This document shows, one piece after another, positions 15,487-23,848 of a stretch of 64,000 nucleotides of DNA (position 1 is the stretch's first letter; every line of letters begins with the position of its first letter). Position numbers and translations under genes: made by a program. The stretch is from Haloarcula sebkhae (GTDB lineage Archaea > Halobacteriota > Halobacteria > Halobacteriales > Haloarculaceae). The DNA lies in the NCBI RefSeq assembly GCF_014647415.1, contig NZ_BMPD01000001.1:682001-746000 (forward strand), in the 5' to 3' direction. The notes beneath the pieces were generated by a model. The model worked only from the letters and a program-made list of their open reading frames with translations. It had not been told where the DNA came from and did no database searches.

Positions 15487-16536
15487 ATGGACACCGACCC
15501 AGCAGACAGCAGTTCGGACCAGCAGACAGCACACAGTGACAGCTCGGTGTCTGAGCGCCTCATCGAGGGGCTATCCTCGCATGCAGTGTTCATGCTCGAC
15601 ACAGATGGCATCATCACGACGTGGCCCGAGCCGGCAGCGTCGCTGTACAGCTACGACCGGGACGCGACGGTCGGCCACCACGTCGACATGCTGTTTGCCG
15701 ACCCCGAGGAGATGGAGACGACCGTCGAATCACTGCTGACGGAGGCGGCGAACGGCCCCGTCGAGACACAGCACTGGCATCGGCGGGCTGATGAGTCAGT
15801 GTTCTGGGCGACCCTCTCGCTCTCGCCGCTCGGAGACGGGGACCCCGAAGGGTTCGTCGCAGTCAGCCAGGATACGACGGAAAAGCACCAGTACGACAAG
15901 ATGCTCGAACGCCAGAACGACCGGCTCAAGGAGTTCACCGATATCCTCGCCCACGATTTGAAGAGTCCGCTCAGCGTCATCTCTTCGCGGGTCGATCTGG
16001 CCCGCGAGACAGGTGACAAAGAACACCTCGATGCTCTCGAAGAGACGAGCGACAGGATGGCCCGTCTCGTCGAGGACCTGCTCCGCGTCGCGCGACAGGG
16101 AAACGTCGTTACCGACCCGGAGACAACGAACGTACGGGCCGTTGTTGACACTGCCTGGGAAGGGAGCGGCGAAAGCACCGAGCGAGCCACACTCCACTAC
16201 GCGGACATCGGCGCAGTGAGCGCAGACGCCGACCGCCTCATCGAACTGTTCGAGAACCTCTTTCAGAACAGCATTCGGCACGGCGATGGGGCCGTTATCG
16301 TCAACGTCGGTCCGCTTGAGAACGGCTTCTACGTCGAAGACGACGGCCCGGGAATCCAAGCAGAAATCAAGGACGATGTGTTCGACCACGGCTTCACCAC
16401 TGCCGAGGACGGGAGTGGCTACGGACTCTCGATTGTCCGGACCATCGCGGGCGCACACGGCTGGGACATCCTCGCCACCGACAGCAACACGGGCGGGGCA
16501 CGGTTCGAAGTCACCGGTGTCGAGTTTCTGGGCTGA
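15487..16536 (+). CDS. PAS-domain sensor histidine kinase
   Basis: A 349-residue soluble kinase. A PAS domain covers about residues 25-140 (SHAVFMLDTDGIITTWP, and a closing VAVSQDTTEKHQYD), followed by HisKA HDLKSPLSVISSRVD (about 155), an N box ENLFQNSIRHGDG (about 256), EDDGPGIQ (about 284) and GSGYGLSIVRTIAGAHGW (about 308). It has the same length, domain order and G2 motif as the kinase at 2508-3554, so they are likely paralogues. No response regulator is nearby. It separates rio1 from the KH protein, with a 274-bp leader region that contains a TATA-like AATATAT near 15402. Confidence 0.9.
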   Translation: MDTDPADSSSDQQTAHSDSSVSERLIEGLSSHAVFMLDTDGIITTWPEPAASLYSYDRDATVGHHVDMLFADPEEMETTVESLLTEAANGPVETQHWHRRADESVFWATLSLSPLGDGDPEGFVAVSQDTTEKHQYDKMLERQNDRLKEFTDILAHDLKSPLSVISSRVDLARETGDKEHLDALEETSDRMARLVEDLLRVARQGNVVTDPETTNVRAVVDTAWEGSGESTERATLHYADIGAVSADADRLIELFENLFQNSIRHGDGAVIVNVGPLENGFYVEDDGPGIQAEIKDDVFDHGFTTAEDGSGYGLSIVRTIAGAHGWDILATDSNTGGARFEVTGVEFLG

Positions 16537-16679
16537 CAGCAGGGTCGACAGCGCCCTGCTCGGTTACAGCGTCCATTTCTTGTCTCACCCATCGATTGCA
16601 GAGGGGGAGTCCACGTCCGCGCGCTCCTCGTGAGTGAGTGTCCCATAGAAGCAGAAGAGCAATAACCGATGGGGCAGTG

Positions 16680-17900
16680 ATGCCCAACGACGAGAGACCG
16701 CCACGGCTACACGACCTCCGCCATCCACCTATGGGACGCCCTCCAACCCCCACGACCGGACGGATAGTGCCGCTCGTTGCCCTGCTCGGGATAGCCGCCC
16801 TTATTGCCGTCTCCGGAGTCGCCGCCGGCTTCAGCAACGCGGTACCTGATGAGACACACTCGGGGAGTACCACACACAGCCACGCCACCACAACCGAGGC
16901 AGCGACGCCACAGCCAGCGTGCTCGGTGCAAGACGAGCGCCCCGAGCCACCGGATACGGACTCGGAGTACCACTACCTCGATGGGCTTGGAGCCACGTCG
17001 ACAACCAACTGGACCACCGGCGAAACCCTGCGTATCGGCGCAGACGGGGACTGTTCGCTCGGCGTCCGTGCCAACGACACCGCGACACTGACCGCGACGA
17101 CAGTCAACACCAGTCAGGGCACTGTGACCGGCGTCGTCGACGTGGGTCGTGGCGGAGCGTTTCGGGTCGTCGAGCGCCCTGACGGAAACACCACGGCTTC
17201 GGTATCCATCCGGAATGTCGGTCGAGAGAATAACGACCGCGTCGACATCGTTTCGACGAACGAGAGCGGCGCAGTGGTGACATCCGAGCGCGTCACAGCT
17301 CCTACCGGTCGGTTCTTCGTGGTTGAAATCCAGTGGTATCCAAACGGGACCGCACAGGTCGCGCTGTGGGATACTGACCGGCAGCGCCAGCAACGCATGA
17401 CCAGAACGGTCTCGACCAAGGCAGAAAACACCTCCTGGCAGGTCCAGCTTGACGGTCGGGCGTATCTCGACGAAATCGCGGTTGGGTCCCACGACACGGA
17501 GCCGACTGCCACCGAGGAGGCTGGCACCGGAGAGGCTGACCTCGAAGACAGCGAACAGTCAGCAGCGTCGCCTGTCCAGTCCACAGCCTCAGCGGCGCAG
17601 AGTGATGAAACAGGAACACCGGAAACCTTCAGTTACAATGTCGGTCCCGAGGACGGAGAGTCCGAGGACTCCCAGTCCGGCCTCTTTTTGGGTCCGCTCA
17701 TCGCGATCGGTGGGGCGCTCATGTACCGGTATGCGTACGGCGTCACGAAGTTCAACGAACAGCTGGACGCCATCGGGAGCACAACCCGCTCTGGCGACGT
17801 CGAGCCCGCCGACTGGAACGTCATGCTTACAAAACTAGTCGGTACGGCCGGGAGTATATTCGGCCTCATCTGGTTCCTCACCACGGTATTGGGTGGCTGA
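16680..17900 (+). CDS. Exported, membrane-anchored protein of unknown function
   Basis: A 406-residue protein. A hydrophobic segment (about residues 22-45) near the N-terminus acts as a signal anchor. A Thr/Ser-rich stretch is followed by a beta-rich ectodomain (about 85-290) with several N-x-S/T sequons (for example NDTATLT, NTSQG, NESG), possibly a jelly-roll of LamG type. An acidic linker follows, then two C-terminal hydrophobic helices (GLFLGPLIAIGGALMYRY and GSIFGLIWFLTTVLGG). ATG 16680 is chosen over 16638. I do not recognise the family. It lies inside the otherwise conserved rio1-KH neighbourhood. Confidence 0.65.
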   Translation: MPNDERPPRLHDLRHPPMGRPPTPTTGRIVPLVALLGIAALIAVSGVAAGFSNAVPDETHSGSTTHSHATTTEAATPQPACSVQDERPEPPDTDSEYHYLDGLGATSTTNWTTGETLRIGADGDCSLGVRANDTATLTATTVNTSQGTVTGVVDVGRGGAFRVVERPDGNTTASVSIRNVGRENNDRVDIVSTNESGAVVTSERVTAPTGRFFVVEIQWYPNGTAQVALWDTDRQRQQRMTRTVSTKAENTSWQVQLDGRAYLDEIAVGSHDTEPTATEEAGTGEADLEDSEQSAASPVQSTASAAQSDETGTPETFSYNVGPEDGESEDSQSGLFLGPLIAIGGALMYRYAYGVTKFNEQLDAIGSTTRSGDVEPADWNVMLTKLVGTAGSIFGLIWFLTTVLGG

Positions 17901-18018
17901 TCGGCCACATCTCGACGGTGATATGCAGTCCGTACCTGCCAACGGATGTGGCACGGTACCGGATACGCCAGACGCCGAAGTTTTAAACAGGCAGACCCTC
18001 CTACAGAGAGGTATACTT

Positions 18019-18567
18019 ATGCAACACGTGAAGATTCCGCAGGACCGTATCGGTGTGTTGATCGGCGAGGGCGGTGAGACCATGCGCGAGATCGAGGAGC
18101 GCGCAGAGGTCCGACTGGATATCGATTCCGAGGACGGCACGGTGAAAGTCGAGTCCGTCGGCGATCCCGTGACGGCGCTGAAAGGCCCCGACATCGTGAA
18201 GGCTATCGGCCGCGGGTTCGCGCCCGACGACGCCCTGGCGCTCCTCGAGGACGACATGATGATGTTCGAACTCATCGACATCGAGGCCGCCTCCCGCAAC
18301 AAGAACGACTTCCGTCGCCAGAAGGGTCGTCTCATCGGCGAGGGCGGCCGGACGCGGGAACTCATGCAGGAACTCTCCGGCGCGGCCGTGGTCATCTACG
18401 GGTCGACGCTGGGCATCATCGGCGGTCCGGAACAGGTCGACGCCGTGCGAGAAGCCGCTGAGATGATCCTCGACGGCGCGCCACACGGCTCCGTCTACTC
18501 GTTCCTCGAACGCAAACACAACGAGATGAAGCACAAGGGCCTCGAATACCACCAGTTCACCGGATAA
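18019..18567 (+). CDS. Two-KH RNA-binding protein (Dim2/Pno1-like)
   Basis: A 182-residue archaeal homologue of Dim2/Pno1, the partner of Rio1 and Nob1 in 16S rRNA 3'-end formation. Two KH domains are visible, each with a GxxG loop: LIGEGGETMREIEE near residue 14 and LIGEGGRTRELMQEL near 103. The C-terminus, HGSVYSFLERKHNEMK, is typical for the family. ATG 18019 is preceded by TATA-like and purine-rich sequence (GAGAGGTATACTT); the frame further upstream overlaps the previous gene's end. It is known to cluster with aIF1A and rio1 in archaea. Confidence 0.9.
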   Translation: MQHVKIPQDRIGVLIGEGGETMREIEERAEVRLDIDSEDGTVKVESVGDPVTALKGPDIVKAIGRGFAPDDALALLEDDMMMFELIDIEAASRNKNDFRRQKGRLIGEGGRTRELMQELSGAAVVIYGSTLGIIGGPEQVDAVREAAEMILDGAPHGSVYSFLERKHNEMKHKGLEYHQFTG

Positions 18568-18692
18568 GCCGGTAGTTCGACTGCGTGACTGGCGACTGCA
18601 CGCCACGGCGACAGTATAAGCGCGTGCGGTCGCTGTCAGTCCTGCCACGGGCGCACCACACCGTTTTGCCGGAACAGGCTCTACGAGGAGGT

Positions 18693-19133
18693 ATGCCGAC
18701 CATCGCCGAGACGCACATCGTCAACCGCGAGCGCGTTCAGCCGACTCACGCGAACAACTATCAGAGCGCCCACGGTGGAATCGTCATGAAGTGGATGGAC
18801 GAAATCGGCGCGATGTCGGCCATGCGGGCCGCCAGGGAGTCCTGCGTGACCGCACAGATGTCCCGCGTCGACTTCGAGCGCCCGATTCCCATCGGCGACA
18901 CTGCCCTCATCGACTCCTATGCCTACGCTACGGGTCGAACCAGCGTCCGGGTCCGCATCGAGGTCGCCCGCGAGGAGCCACACACGGGCGAAACCGAGGA
19001 GACGACCAGCGCGTACGCCACCTTCGTCGCCGTCGACGACGGGAAACCGACGCCCGTCCCCGAATTGACCGCCGAAAGCGAGGAGTGCAAACGGTTGCGC
19101 GAGACAGCACTTGCAGAAGAGCCGGATCGGTAG
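18693..19133 (+). CDS. Acyl-CoA thioesterase, hotdog fold
   Basis: A 146-residue protein of the cytosolic acyl-CoA hydrolase (BACH-type) family, cleaving acyl-CoA to free acid and CoA. The signature THANNYQSAHGGIVMKWMDE covers the active-site Asn and the HGG-x3-KWMDE helix. The following SRVDFERPIPIGDT and TSVRVRIEV strands complete the hotdog sheet. ATG 18693 follows a good ribosome-binding site (GAGGAGGT at 18685-18692). It is a single gene with a TATA-like AGTATAAG near 18611. Confidence 0.9.
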   Translation: MPTIAETHIVNRERVQPTHANNYQSAHGGIVMKWMDEIGAMSAMRAARESCVTAQMSRVDFERPIPIGDTALIDSYAYATGRTSVRVRIEVAREEPHTGETEETTSAYATFVAVDDGKPTPVPELTAESEECKRLRETALAEEPDR

Positions 19134-19205
19134 CAGTCGACAACCGGTAGCACAACGTCACCGCCTGGCCACTAACTGCGGCTCTCTGTAGTCAAGTAGC
19201 GACTG

Positions 19206-19469
19206 CTACGGGGTTTCAAAGTAATCGAGCATATCCAGCACCGCGCCCATGATGAAGCTGATGACACTGATGACCAGAACAAGCCCAGTGAGAAGTGTCG
19301 AAATCGGTGGGTTCAGCAGAAACTGGAAGCCAGCGATAAATACGCAGGTAACCATCCCAACGACTAGGAGAAACGAGCCTGCGCTTGGGTCCTCACCGGT
19401 GAGAAATTCGAGGCCATTGAGGAAGCCCGACGTCTGTGGCTGTTGTTCCTCAACGACATCTTCACTCAT
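19206..19469 (-). CDS. Small two-TM membrane protein
   Basis: An 87-residue protein with a polar N-terminus of about 32 residues and two hydrophobic helices (SFLLVVGMVTCVFIAGFQF and ISTLLTGLVLVISVISFIM). I do not recognise the family. Its ATG overlaps the stop of the next gene by ATGA (19466-19469), so it is the second gene of a two-gene unit of membrane proteins. Confidence 0.6.
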   Translation of the reverse strand: MSEDVVEEQQPQTSGFLNGLEFLTGEDPSAGSFLLVVGMVTCVFIAGFQFLLNPPISTLLTGLVLVISVISFIMGAVLDMLDYFETP

Positions 19470-19702
19470 TGGTCGGCCTCAGACTGTGCCGTCGCTGCCT
19501 CCTGAATAATCTGTACGAGATGCGATACCCAGAGTCCGCCCGTAAATCCGAAGAGGGCGGAGACGACGACAGCTTTGGTGAGGGTGCCAAGCGGAGAGGC
19601 GGCTGCTACCAGACAGAGCCCTCCGAAGAGGAGCATCATGCCGTACTGGATTCTTGTGTCGAGGTCAATGCGTGCAATGGTCTGTGTGAAGCTTGAGCTC
19701 AT
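19466..19702 (-). CDS. Small two-TM membrane protein
   Basis: A 78-residue protein beginning MSSSFTQTIARIDLDTR at ATG 19702. It has two hydrophobic stretches (YGMMLLFGGLCLVAAAS and TKAVVVSALFGFTGGLWV). It is translationally coupled with the downstream partner at 19206-19469, which has the same two-helix layout, so they may form a heteromeric complex. No family or function is recognised. The frame is open upstream to 19771 but that extension is basic and unlike haloarchaeal coding sequence. Confidence 0.6.
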   Translation of the reverse strand: MSSSFTQTIARIDLDTRIQYGMMLLFGGLCLVAAASPLGTLTKAVVVSALFGFTGGLWVSHLVQIIQEAATAQSEADQ

Positions 19703-20317
19703 ATGGCGGTGGTGGCTGGTCGGGACGCGATTACGCGGCGTTTGATACATGGTGTGAATCGACGGCAACACTTGGACAGTTAGCGTCCGCTTGGAGCAGC
19801 CGTTTGATTTCGTGGTGCGAAGTGAGGCCGCGGATGTGTGGGCCAGAAACCGATAAACTGGTCCGACTGTTTGTCGCCGCGGAGGGCGTAGAAATACAGC
19901 GTCAGCGCAACAGACGCCGGAGCGGCGGTCGCTTCAGCTTGCGAGGCCGCGTCTATCTTTCCCTGCGTGGCACTCACATGCAATGTTAGGCCTACTCCGG
20001 TATATCCCTTTGCAAGGGGTCAACAGAACTGGCGGCCTCAAATGTCCCCAGTCGGTCAACCGTCGGGATTGCAACTGCCACTAGCAACACCATCCACTTA
20101 CGAACCAATAGGAGCCTGCGCGGTTGGTTCACTTGTAGAAGGCCTCAGCGGGACACACGCGGCGGGATTGCGCAGAGATGGGACTCCGCGAAACTCGTTC
20201 GTCGCAGAAAGCATAGGCTGGAATTTGAACCAAATATTCAAATCCCGGAGCAGTCTCTCACATCGACACGTGACGTGGCGCGACGAGACGCGCCACTTGC
20301 AGGTTGCTTCCGAGAAG
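19703..20317. other. 615-bp region without a convincing gene
   Basis: No open frame here has the acidic composition and codon bias of neighbouring genes; the frames present translate to Arg/Ser/Cys-rich sequence. Local base composition is less GC-rich in places (for example around 20221-20245). It contains the degenerate tRNA-Thr 3'-end copy at 20211-20233, so it may be residue of a past integration at the tRNA gene. Confidence 0.55.
20211..20233 (-). repeat. Degenerate copy of the tRNA-Thr 3' end
   Basis: On the plus strand GCATAGGCTGGAATTTGAAC resembles the tRNA-Thr segment GCCTAGGCCGGAATTTGAAT (20319-20338), with differences only at scattered positions (19 of 22 in the best alignment). 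It lies 108 bp downstream of the tRNA in its direction of transcription. Directly after it a second TTCAAATCCCGG forms an inverted pair with GGAATTTGAA. This is compatible with an old attachment site. Confidence 0.5.
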
Positions 20318-20389
20318 AGCCTAGGCCGGAATTTGAATCCGGGGTCTCGTCCTTACCAAGGACGCGCTTTACCGCTAAGCTACCCAGGC
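20318..20389 (-). tRNA. tRNA-Thr (anticodon GGT)
   Basis: On the minus strand the cloverleaf is complete. Acceptor GCCTGGG pairs with CCTAGGC (one G-T). The D arm contains AGCGGTAAAGC. The anticodon stem CGTCC/GGACG encloses the loop TTGGTAA, giving anticodon GGT. The T arm is CCGGA-TTCAAAT-TCCGG. CCA is not encoded. No intron is seen. A partial copy of the 3' end lies 108 bp downstream. Confidence 0.95.
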
Positions 20390-20456
20390 ACGCAACAGTG
20401 TGTATCCGGCAATTGTCTAAAGTCGTTTCGATTCAGGGCCGGTGTGTCGATTAGTC

Positions 20457-21113
20457 TCAGTGGTCGGCGGCGGCCTCGGTCCCGTCGCCGGATGGCTGTT
20501 CAGTTCCCGCGCGGGCCCGAAGGGCGTCGGCGACGTCCTCACCGAGCAGGTCGGCGTTCGACGGGAGGCCGTCAACGGCCAGTTCGGTCGCGTATTCGCG
20601 GAGCGTCGGGGTTGGTCGGATGCCGGCGGCAGTGACACCAGCGACCACGGCGAGCTCCAGAATGTCAGTTTCGAGCGCGGTGTCGAGGCTCTCGTCGTCA
20701 GTCGTCTGACGGACTGTCTGGTCGTGGCCGAACGAGCGGACGACAGAGACAGCGGCGTCGGCGGCTTCGGTCCTGGCGAGCAGGTAGAACCCACGCGAGA
20801 CGAGGATATCGGCGATGAGGATATCCAGGTCGGCTGTGTCGCGGTCGCCGTTGACCCAGGGGTCGTCGTGGGCCAGTTGCCGGGTGAGCGAGAGCCCCTC
20901 GTAGATGAGTTGGACGCCAGCGGCTCGGTCAGCGACGCCATCAGCCAGATCAACCGGTGGGTCGCTGGTTGCGCCCGCGCTGACGAGCGTCAGGACGCCG
21001 GGGGCCAGCGACGCGTCGTCAAGGCGAGTGTCGATCCGCTCGTGAAGCCGGTCAGGCTCGACATCGTCGACTGCCGCCAACGCCGCTCGGCGAACTGCCG
21101 CCACTTCCTCCAT
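20457..21113 (-). CDS. Haloarchaeal conserved protein, all-helical
   Basis: A 218-residue soluble, acidic protein, start ATG 21113. The pattern GVQLIYEGLSLTRQLAHDDPW followed by DLDILIADILVSRGFYLLA resembles the helical core of polyprenyl synthetase-like proteins, including the inactive small subunits, but the DDxxD motif is absent. I believe this family is called DUF7114, recalled from memory. The function is unknown. It is divergent from the enoyl-CoA hydratase gene, with 60 bp between the starts. Confidence 0.7.
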   Translation of the reverse strand: MEEVAAVRRAALAAVDDVEPDRLHERIDTRLDDASLAPGVLTLVSAGATSDPPVDLADGVADRAAGVQLIYEGLSLTRQLAHDDPWVNGDRDTADLDILIADILVSRGFYLLARTEAADAAVSVVRSFGHDQTVRQTTDDESLDTALETDILELAVVAGVTAAGIRPTPTLREYATELAVDGLPSNADLLGEDVADALRARAGTEQPSGDGTEAAADH

Positions 21114-21173
21114 TATGAGGGTCTAGCGACGGGAAGGGCAAAGACCTTTGGAAACCGCAGAGTCACAGGAGGC

Positions 21174-21848
21174 ATGGTACAGACCACGAGCGGCGATGGT
21201 ATCCGGACCCTGACGCTCGACCGACCCGACCAGCGCAATGCGCTCACCAGCACGGCGCTGCGTGACCTCGAGGCGGCAGTCGAGTCTGCGACCGAGCCAG
21301 TGCTGTATCTCCACGGCGCTGGCGAGGCGTTCTGTGCCGGCGCGGACCTAGATGAGGTCAAGGCTCTCGATTCAGAGAGCGCCGAGACGTTTGCGGCGCT
21401 GGGTCAGCGGGTCGCCCGGACGCTCGAATCCTACGACGGGGCGGTCGTCGCCGGTATCGATGGCGCGGCACGGGGCGGCGGCGTCGAACTGGCGCTGGCC
21501 TGCGATATCCGTGTCGCGACGCCAGATGCGACGCTGGCCGAAACAGGGGTCAAACTCGGCCTCTTTGGTGCGTGGGGCGGGACAGCGCGGCTCCCCGACA
21601 TCGTCGGGACCGGCGACGCGCTCGACATCGCGCTCTCCGGCCGAACGCTCGACGCCGAGACGGCACAACAGATGGGGCTGGTTTCGCGGGTGACCACAGA
21701 GCCTCGAGGCGTCGCTGAGGAGTTGGCGGCCGTCGACGCGGACGCGCTTCGAATGTTAAAAGCACGGATACGCGACGACGCCGACAGGGAGACACAGGAG
21801 CGCCGCGAGCAGCAGGCCTTCGCAGACCTCAACGCAGAGATAGAGTAG
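21174..21848 (+). CDS. Enoyl-CoA hydratase/isomerase family protein
   Basis: A 224-residue crotonase-fold protein. The oxyanion-hole segments are AFCAGADLDEV (about 57-67) and ARGGGVELALACDIRVA (about 99-115), and the active-site loop reads ETGVKLGLFGAWGGTARLP. It is about 30 residues shorter than usual crotonases, with a terse N-terminal sheet and short C-terminal helix. It may be a hydratase, isomerase or related thioester enzyme. ATG 21174 is preceded by the ribosome-binding site AGGAGG. Confidence 0.85.
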   Translation: MVQTTSGDGIRTLTLDRPDQRNALTSTALRDLEAAVESATEPVLYLHGAGEAFCAGADLDEVKALDSESAETFAALGQRVARTLESYDGAVVAGIDGAARGGGVELALACDIRVATPDATLAETGVKLGLFGAWGGTARLPDIVGTGDALDIALSGRTLDAETAQQMGLVSRVTTEPRGVAEELAAVDADALRMLKARIRDDADRETQERREQQAFADLNAEIE

Positions 21849-21886
21849 GAAAGGGTACAAGACGACGCCTCGCATACGGGCCGCCA

Positions 21887-22663
21887 ATGGTCGACTGTGA
21901 GTACTGCGCGGAATCGTTCGACGGCGACGACGCCTACCTTGACCATCTCGCCGACGCCCACGACGGCGAACTGGGCGCGATTGATCGACGGCGCGTCAAA
22001 GAGCATACCGGTGGCGAAGAGGGGAACGCCCTCCCGGTCGGGCCAATTGTTATCGGCGTCGTCGTGGTCTTCGCTATTGGGCTCACAGTGTACGTGACTC
22101 AGTTGAGCGGTGGTGACGGCGGCAGCGGAAGTGACGCGGACCTGGTCGGGACGACAGGTGCACAGCCGCTCTCCGCGGTCGAGGCCACCGGGGTCGAAGC
22201 GTCGTCACTGGACGAGACCGGCGACAGTGACCGACTGTCCAGTGTGGAGCAGTTCCCGGACCGGGGGAACAACCATGTCGAAGAAGGCAGTGCTATCGAC
22301 TACCAGCGAGTCCCGCCACTCTCCGGGACACACTATGCGTCAACGGTGAGTGCAGGCTTCTACGAGGCGACGCCGCTGCTCGGTTCACTCGTCCATACGC
22401 TGGAACACGGCGCGGTCATCGTCTACTACGATCCCGACGAGATCTCGCCCGAAGCCAGAGAGAGCCTCCGGGAATTTTCCAGTGTTCATACCGGCACCTG
22501 GCGGAGCGTCGTTGCCGTTCCAAACCCCAAGGACGAACCACGGGCGACCTACGTCGTGACGGCGTGGCAGCACGAGCTACTGATGGATAGCTACGACGCC
22601 GAAACGGCCCATGCGTTCCTTTCGGAGTATCTGGGTCGTGGCCCGGAGAACCCGGTTCGCTAG
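21887..22663 (+). CDS. DUF3105 membrane protein with N-terminal C2H2 finger
   Basis: 258 residues. Residues 3-25 (VDCEYCAESFDGDDAYLDHLADAH) form a single C2H2 zinc finger of the haloarchaeal type. A transmembrane helix (about 48-70, PIVIGVVVVFAIGLTVY) follows, then a Ser/Gly/Asp linker and a DUF3105 domain (about 115-258) with PPLSGTHYA and LVHTLEHGAVIVYY. The finger should face the cytoplasm and DUF3105 the outside. DUF3105 has no established activity. It lies 38 bp after the crotonase gene. Confidence 0.85.
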   Translation: MVDCEYCAESFDGDDAYLDHLADAHDGELGAIDRRRVKEHTGGEEGNALPVGPIVIGVVVVFAIGLTVYVTQLSGGDGGSGSDADLVGTTGAQPLSAVEATGVEASSLDETGDSDRLSSVEQFPDRGNNHVEEGSAIDYQRVPPLSGTHYASTVSAGFYEATPLLGSLVHTLEHGAVIVYYDPDEISPEARESLREFSSVHTGTWRSVVAVPNPKDEPRATYVVTAWQHELLMDSYDAETAHAFLSEYLGRGPENPVR

Positions 22664-22684
22664 CGACTGAAACGGGAAACAGAC

Positions 22685-23518
22685 TCAGTACAGCGGGTCC
22701 GGACCCGGGGGCATGGCTCGCTTGTGGGCACTTGATTCGTACATCTCGCGGACAGTCTCGACGACGTCGAGCGGGACACCGAGCCGGTCCGCTGTCGCGG
22801 CTGCCGGAACACCACCGTCGATGTGCAGGGCGAGGATGGAGTCGAGCGTGTCGTAGTCCATCCCCATCTCGTCGGCGTCGGTCTGGCCGGCCCACATCTC
22901 GGCACTGGCAGTCTTCTCCGCGAGGTCATCGGGGACGCCGACGTGTTTCGCCAGCTGCCGGACCTGCTGCTTGTACAGCGCCGCGATAGGATGGCAGTCG
23001 ACCGCACCGTCGCCGTACTTCGTGTAGTAGCCGACCAGCGCCTCGCTACGGTTCCCGGTGCCCAGAACCAACGCCTGCTCGTGGTTGCCAACGAGGTAGT
23101 TCAGTACCGCCCGACAGCGAACCCGGAGGTTGCCGACGGCGAGCTGGTCTCCCTCTGCCTCGGGGTAGGCGTCGAGGAACGCGTCGACCAGCGGGTTGAT
23201 CTCGATGACGTCGTATTCGATGCCGAGCAGGTCGTTGGCCACCCGCTCGGCGTCGCTCATGTTATCCGCACGGTTGACTTCGCTGGGCATTACGAGTCCG
23301 TGAACGGCGTCACGGCCGAGCGCTTCGACGGCCAGATGCGAGACGAGCGTACTGTCGATGCCGCCCGAGAGCCCCATGACCACCGTGTCGACACCGGCGG
23401 CGTCGACCTGTTCCTGAATAAACGAGGTGATATGGTCGCGGTTCGCCTCCAACTCAGCCTCGGAGAACGTCAGGTTCAGCGGCTCATCGGCACGGACAAT
23501 GGATTCGGCCGTTGCCAT
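22685..23518 (-). CDS. nadE: NAD+ synthetase
   Basis: 277 residues. It amidates nicotinate adenine dinucleotide to NAD+ using ATP; this archaeal form lacks a glutaminase domain, so ammonia is probably the donor. The PP-loop SGGIDSTLVSHLA lies near residue 46, and the NaAD/ATP site GTGNRSEALVGYYTKYGDGA near 155. The C-terminus ends in the short HKRAMPPGPD block typical of haloarchaeal NadE. Start ATG 23518. Single-gene unit. Confidence 0.95.
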   Translation of the reverse strand: MATAESIVRADEPLNLTFSEAELEANRDHITSFIQEQVDAAGVDTVVMGLSGGIDSTLVSHLAVEALGRDAVHGLVMPSEVNRADNMSDAERVANDLLGIEYDVIEINPLVDAFLDAYPEAEGDQLAVGNLRVRCRAVLNYLVGNHEQALVLGTGNRSEALVGYYTKYGDGAVDCHPIAALYKQQVRQLAKHVGVPDDLAEKTASAEMWAGQTDADEMGMDYDTLDSILALHIDGGVPAAATADRLGVPLDVVETVREMYESSAHKRAMPPGPDPLY

Positions 23519-23724
23519 ATTCTCTAGTTGGACGGACGGAACTAATACCCATCTATCGACGTGATATTTTCGGACACGCGTCCAGTCAAAACGCTACGTT
23601 CAAGTGCAGTCGCTGTTGACAGTTCGGTACGGGGTTCGCAGGTCCGACCGACCTGCAGTCTACCACAGCGCGCCGATGGTGAGCGATTCCGCAGGAATCG
23701 CGAGCCACGGTGCGACTGCAACGA

Positions 23725-23795
23725 GCGCCGGTGGTCCAGTGGTAGGACATTGCCTTCCCAAGGCAATAGCCCGGGTTCAATTCCCGGCCGGCGCA
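23725..23795 (+). tRNA. tRNA-Gly (anticodon CCC)
   Basis: A full cloverleaf. Acceptor GCGCCGG pairs with CCGGCGC, discriminator A at 23795. The D arm is GTCCAGTGGTAGGAC. Anticodon stem TTGCC/GGCAA encloses TTCCCAA, giving CCC. The T arm is CCGGG-TTCAATT-CCCGG. CCA is not encoded. A 14-nt copy of the 3' end recurs at 23849. Confidence 0.95.
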
Positions 23796-23848
23796 CTCCC
23801 TGCGGTCGTTTGCCGCCCGATGTTCGCGAACGCGCTGCGTTCGCTCAC

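Noticed and set aside
15416-15490. A 23-codon frame with CxxC before the second kinase gene
   Set aside because: The TATA-like sequence is too close to this ATG, the frame is very short, and only one Cys pair is present.
20225-20260. A possible second tRNA at the degenerate 3'-end copy
   Set aside because: No acceptor 5' half, D arm or anticodon stem can be built; it is only a T-arm-like fragment.
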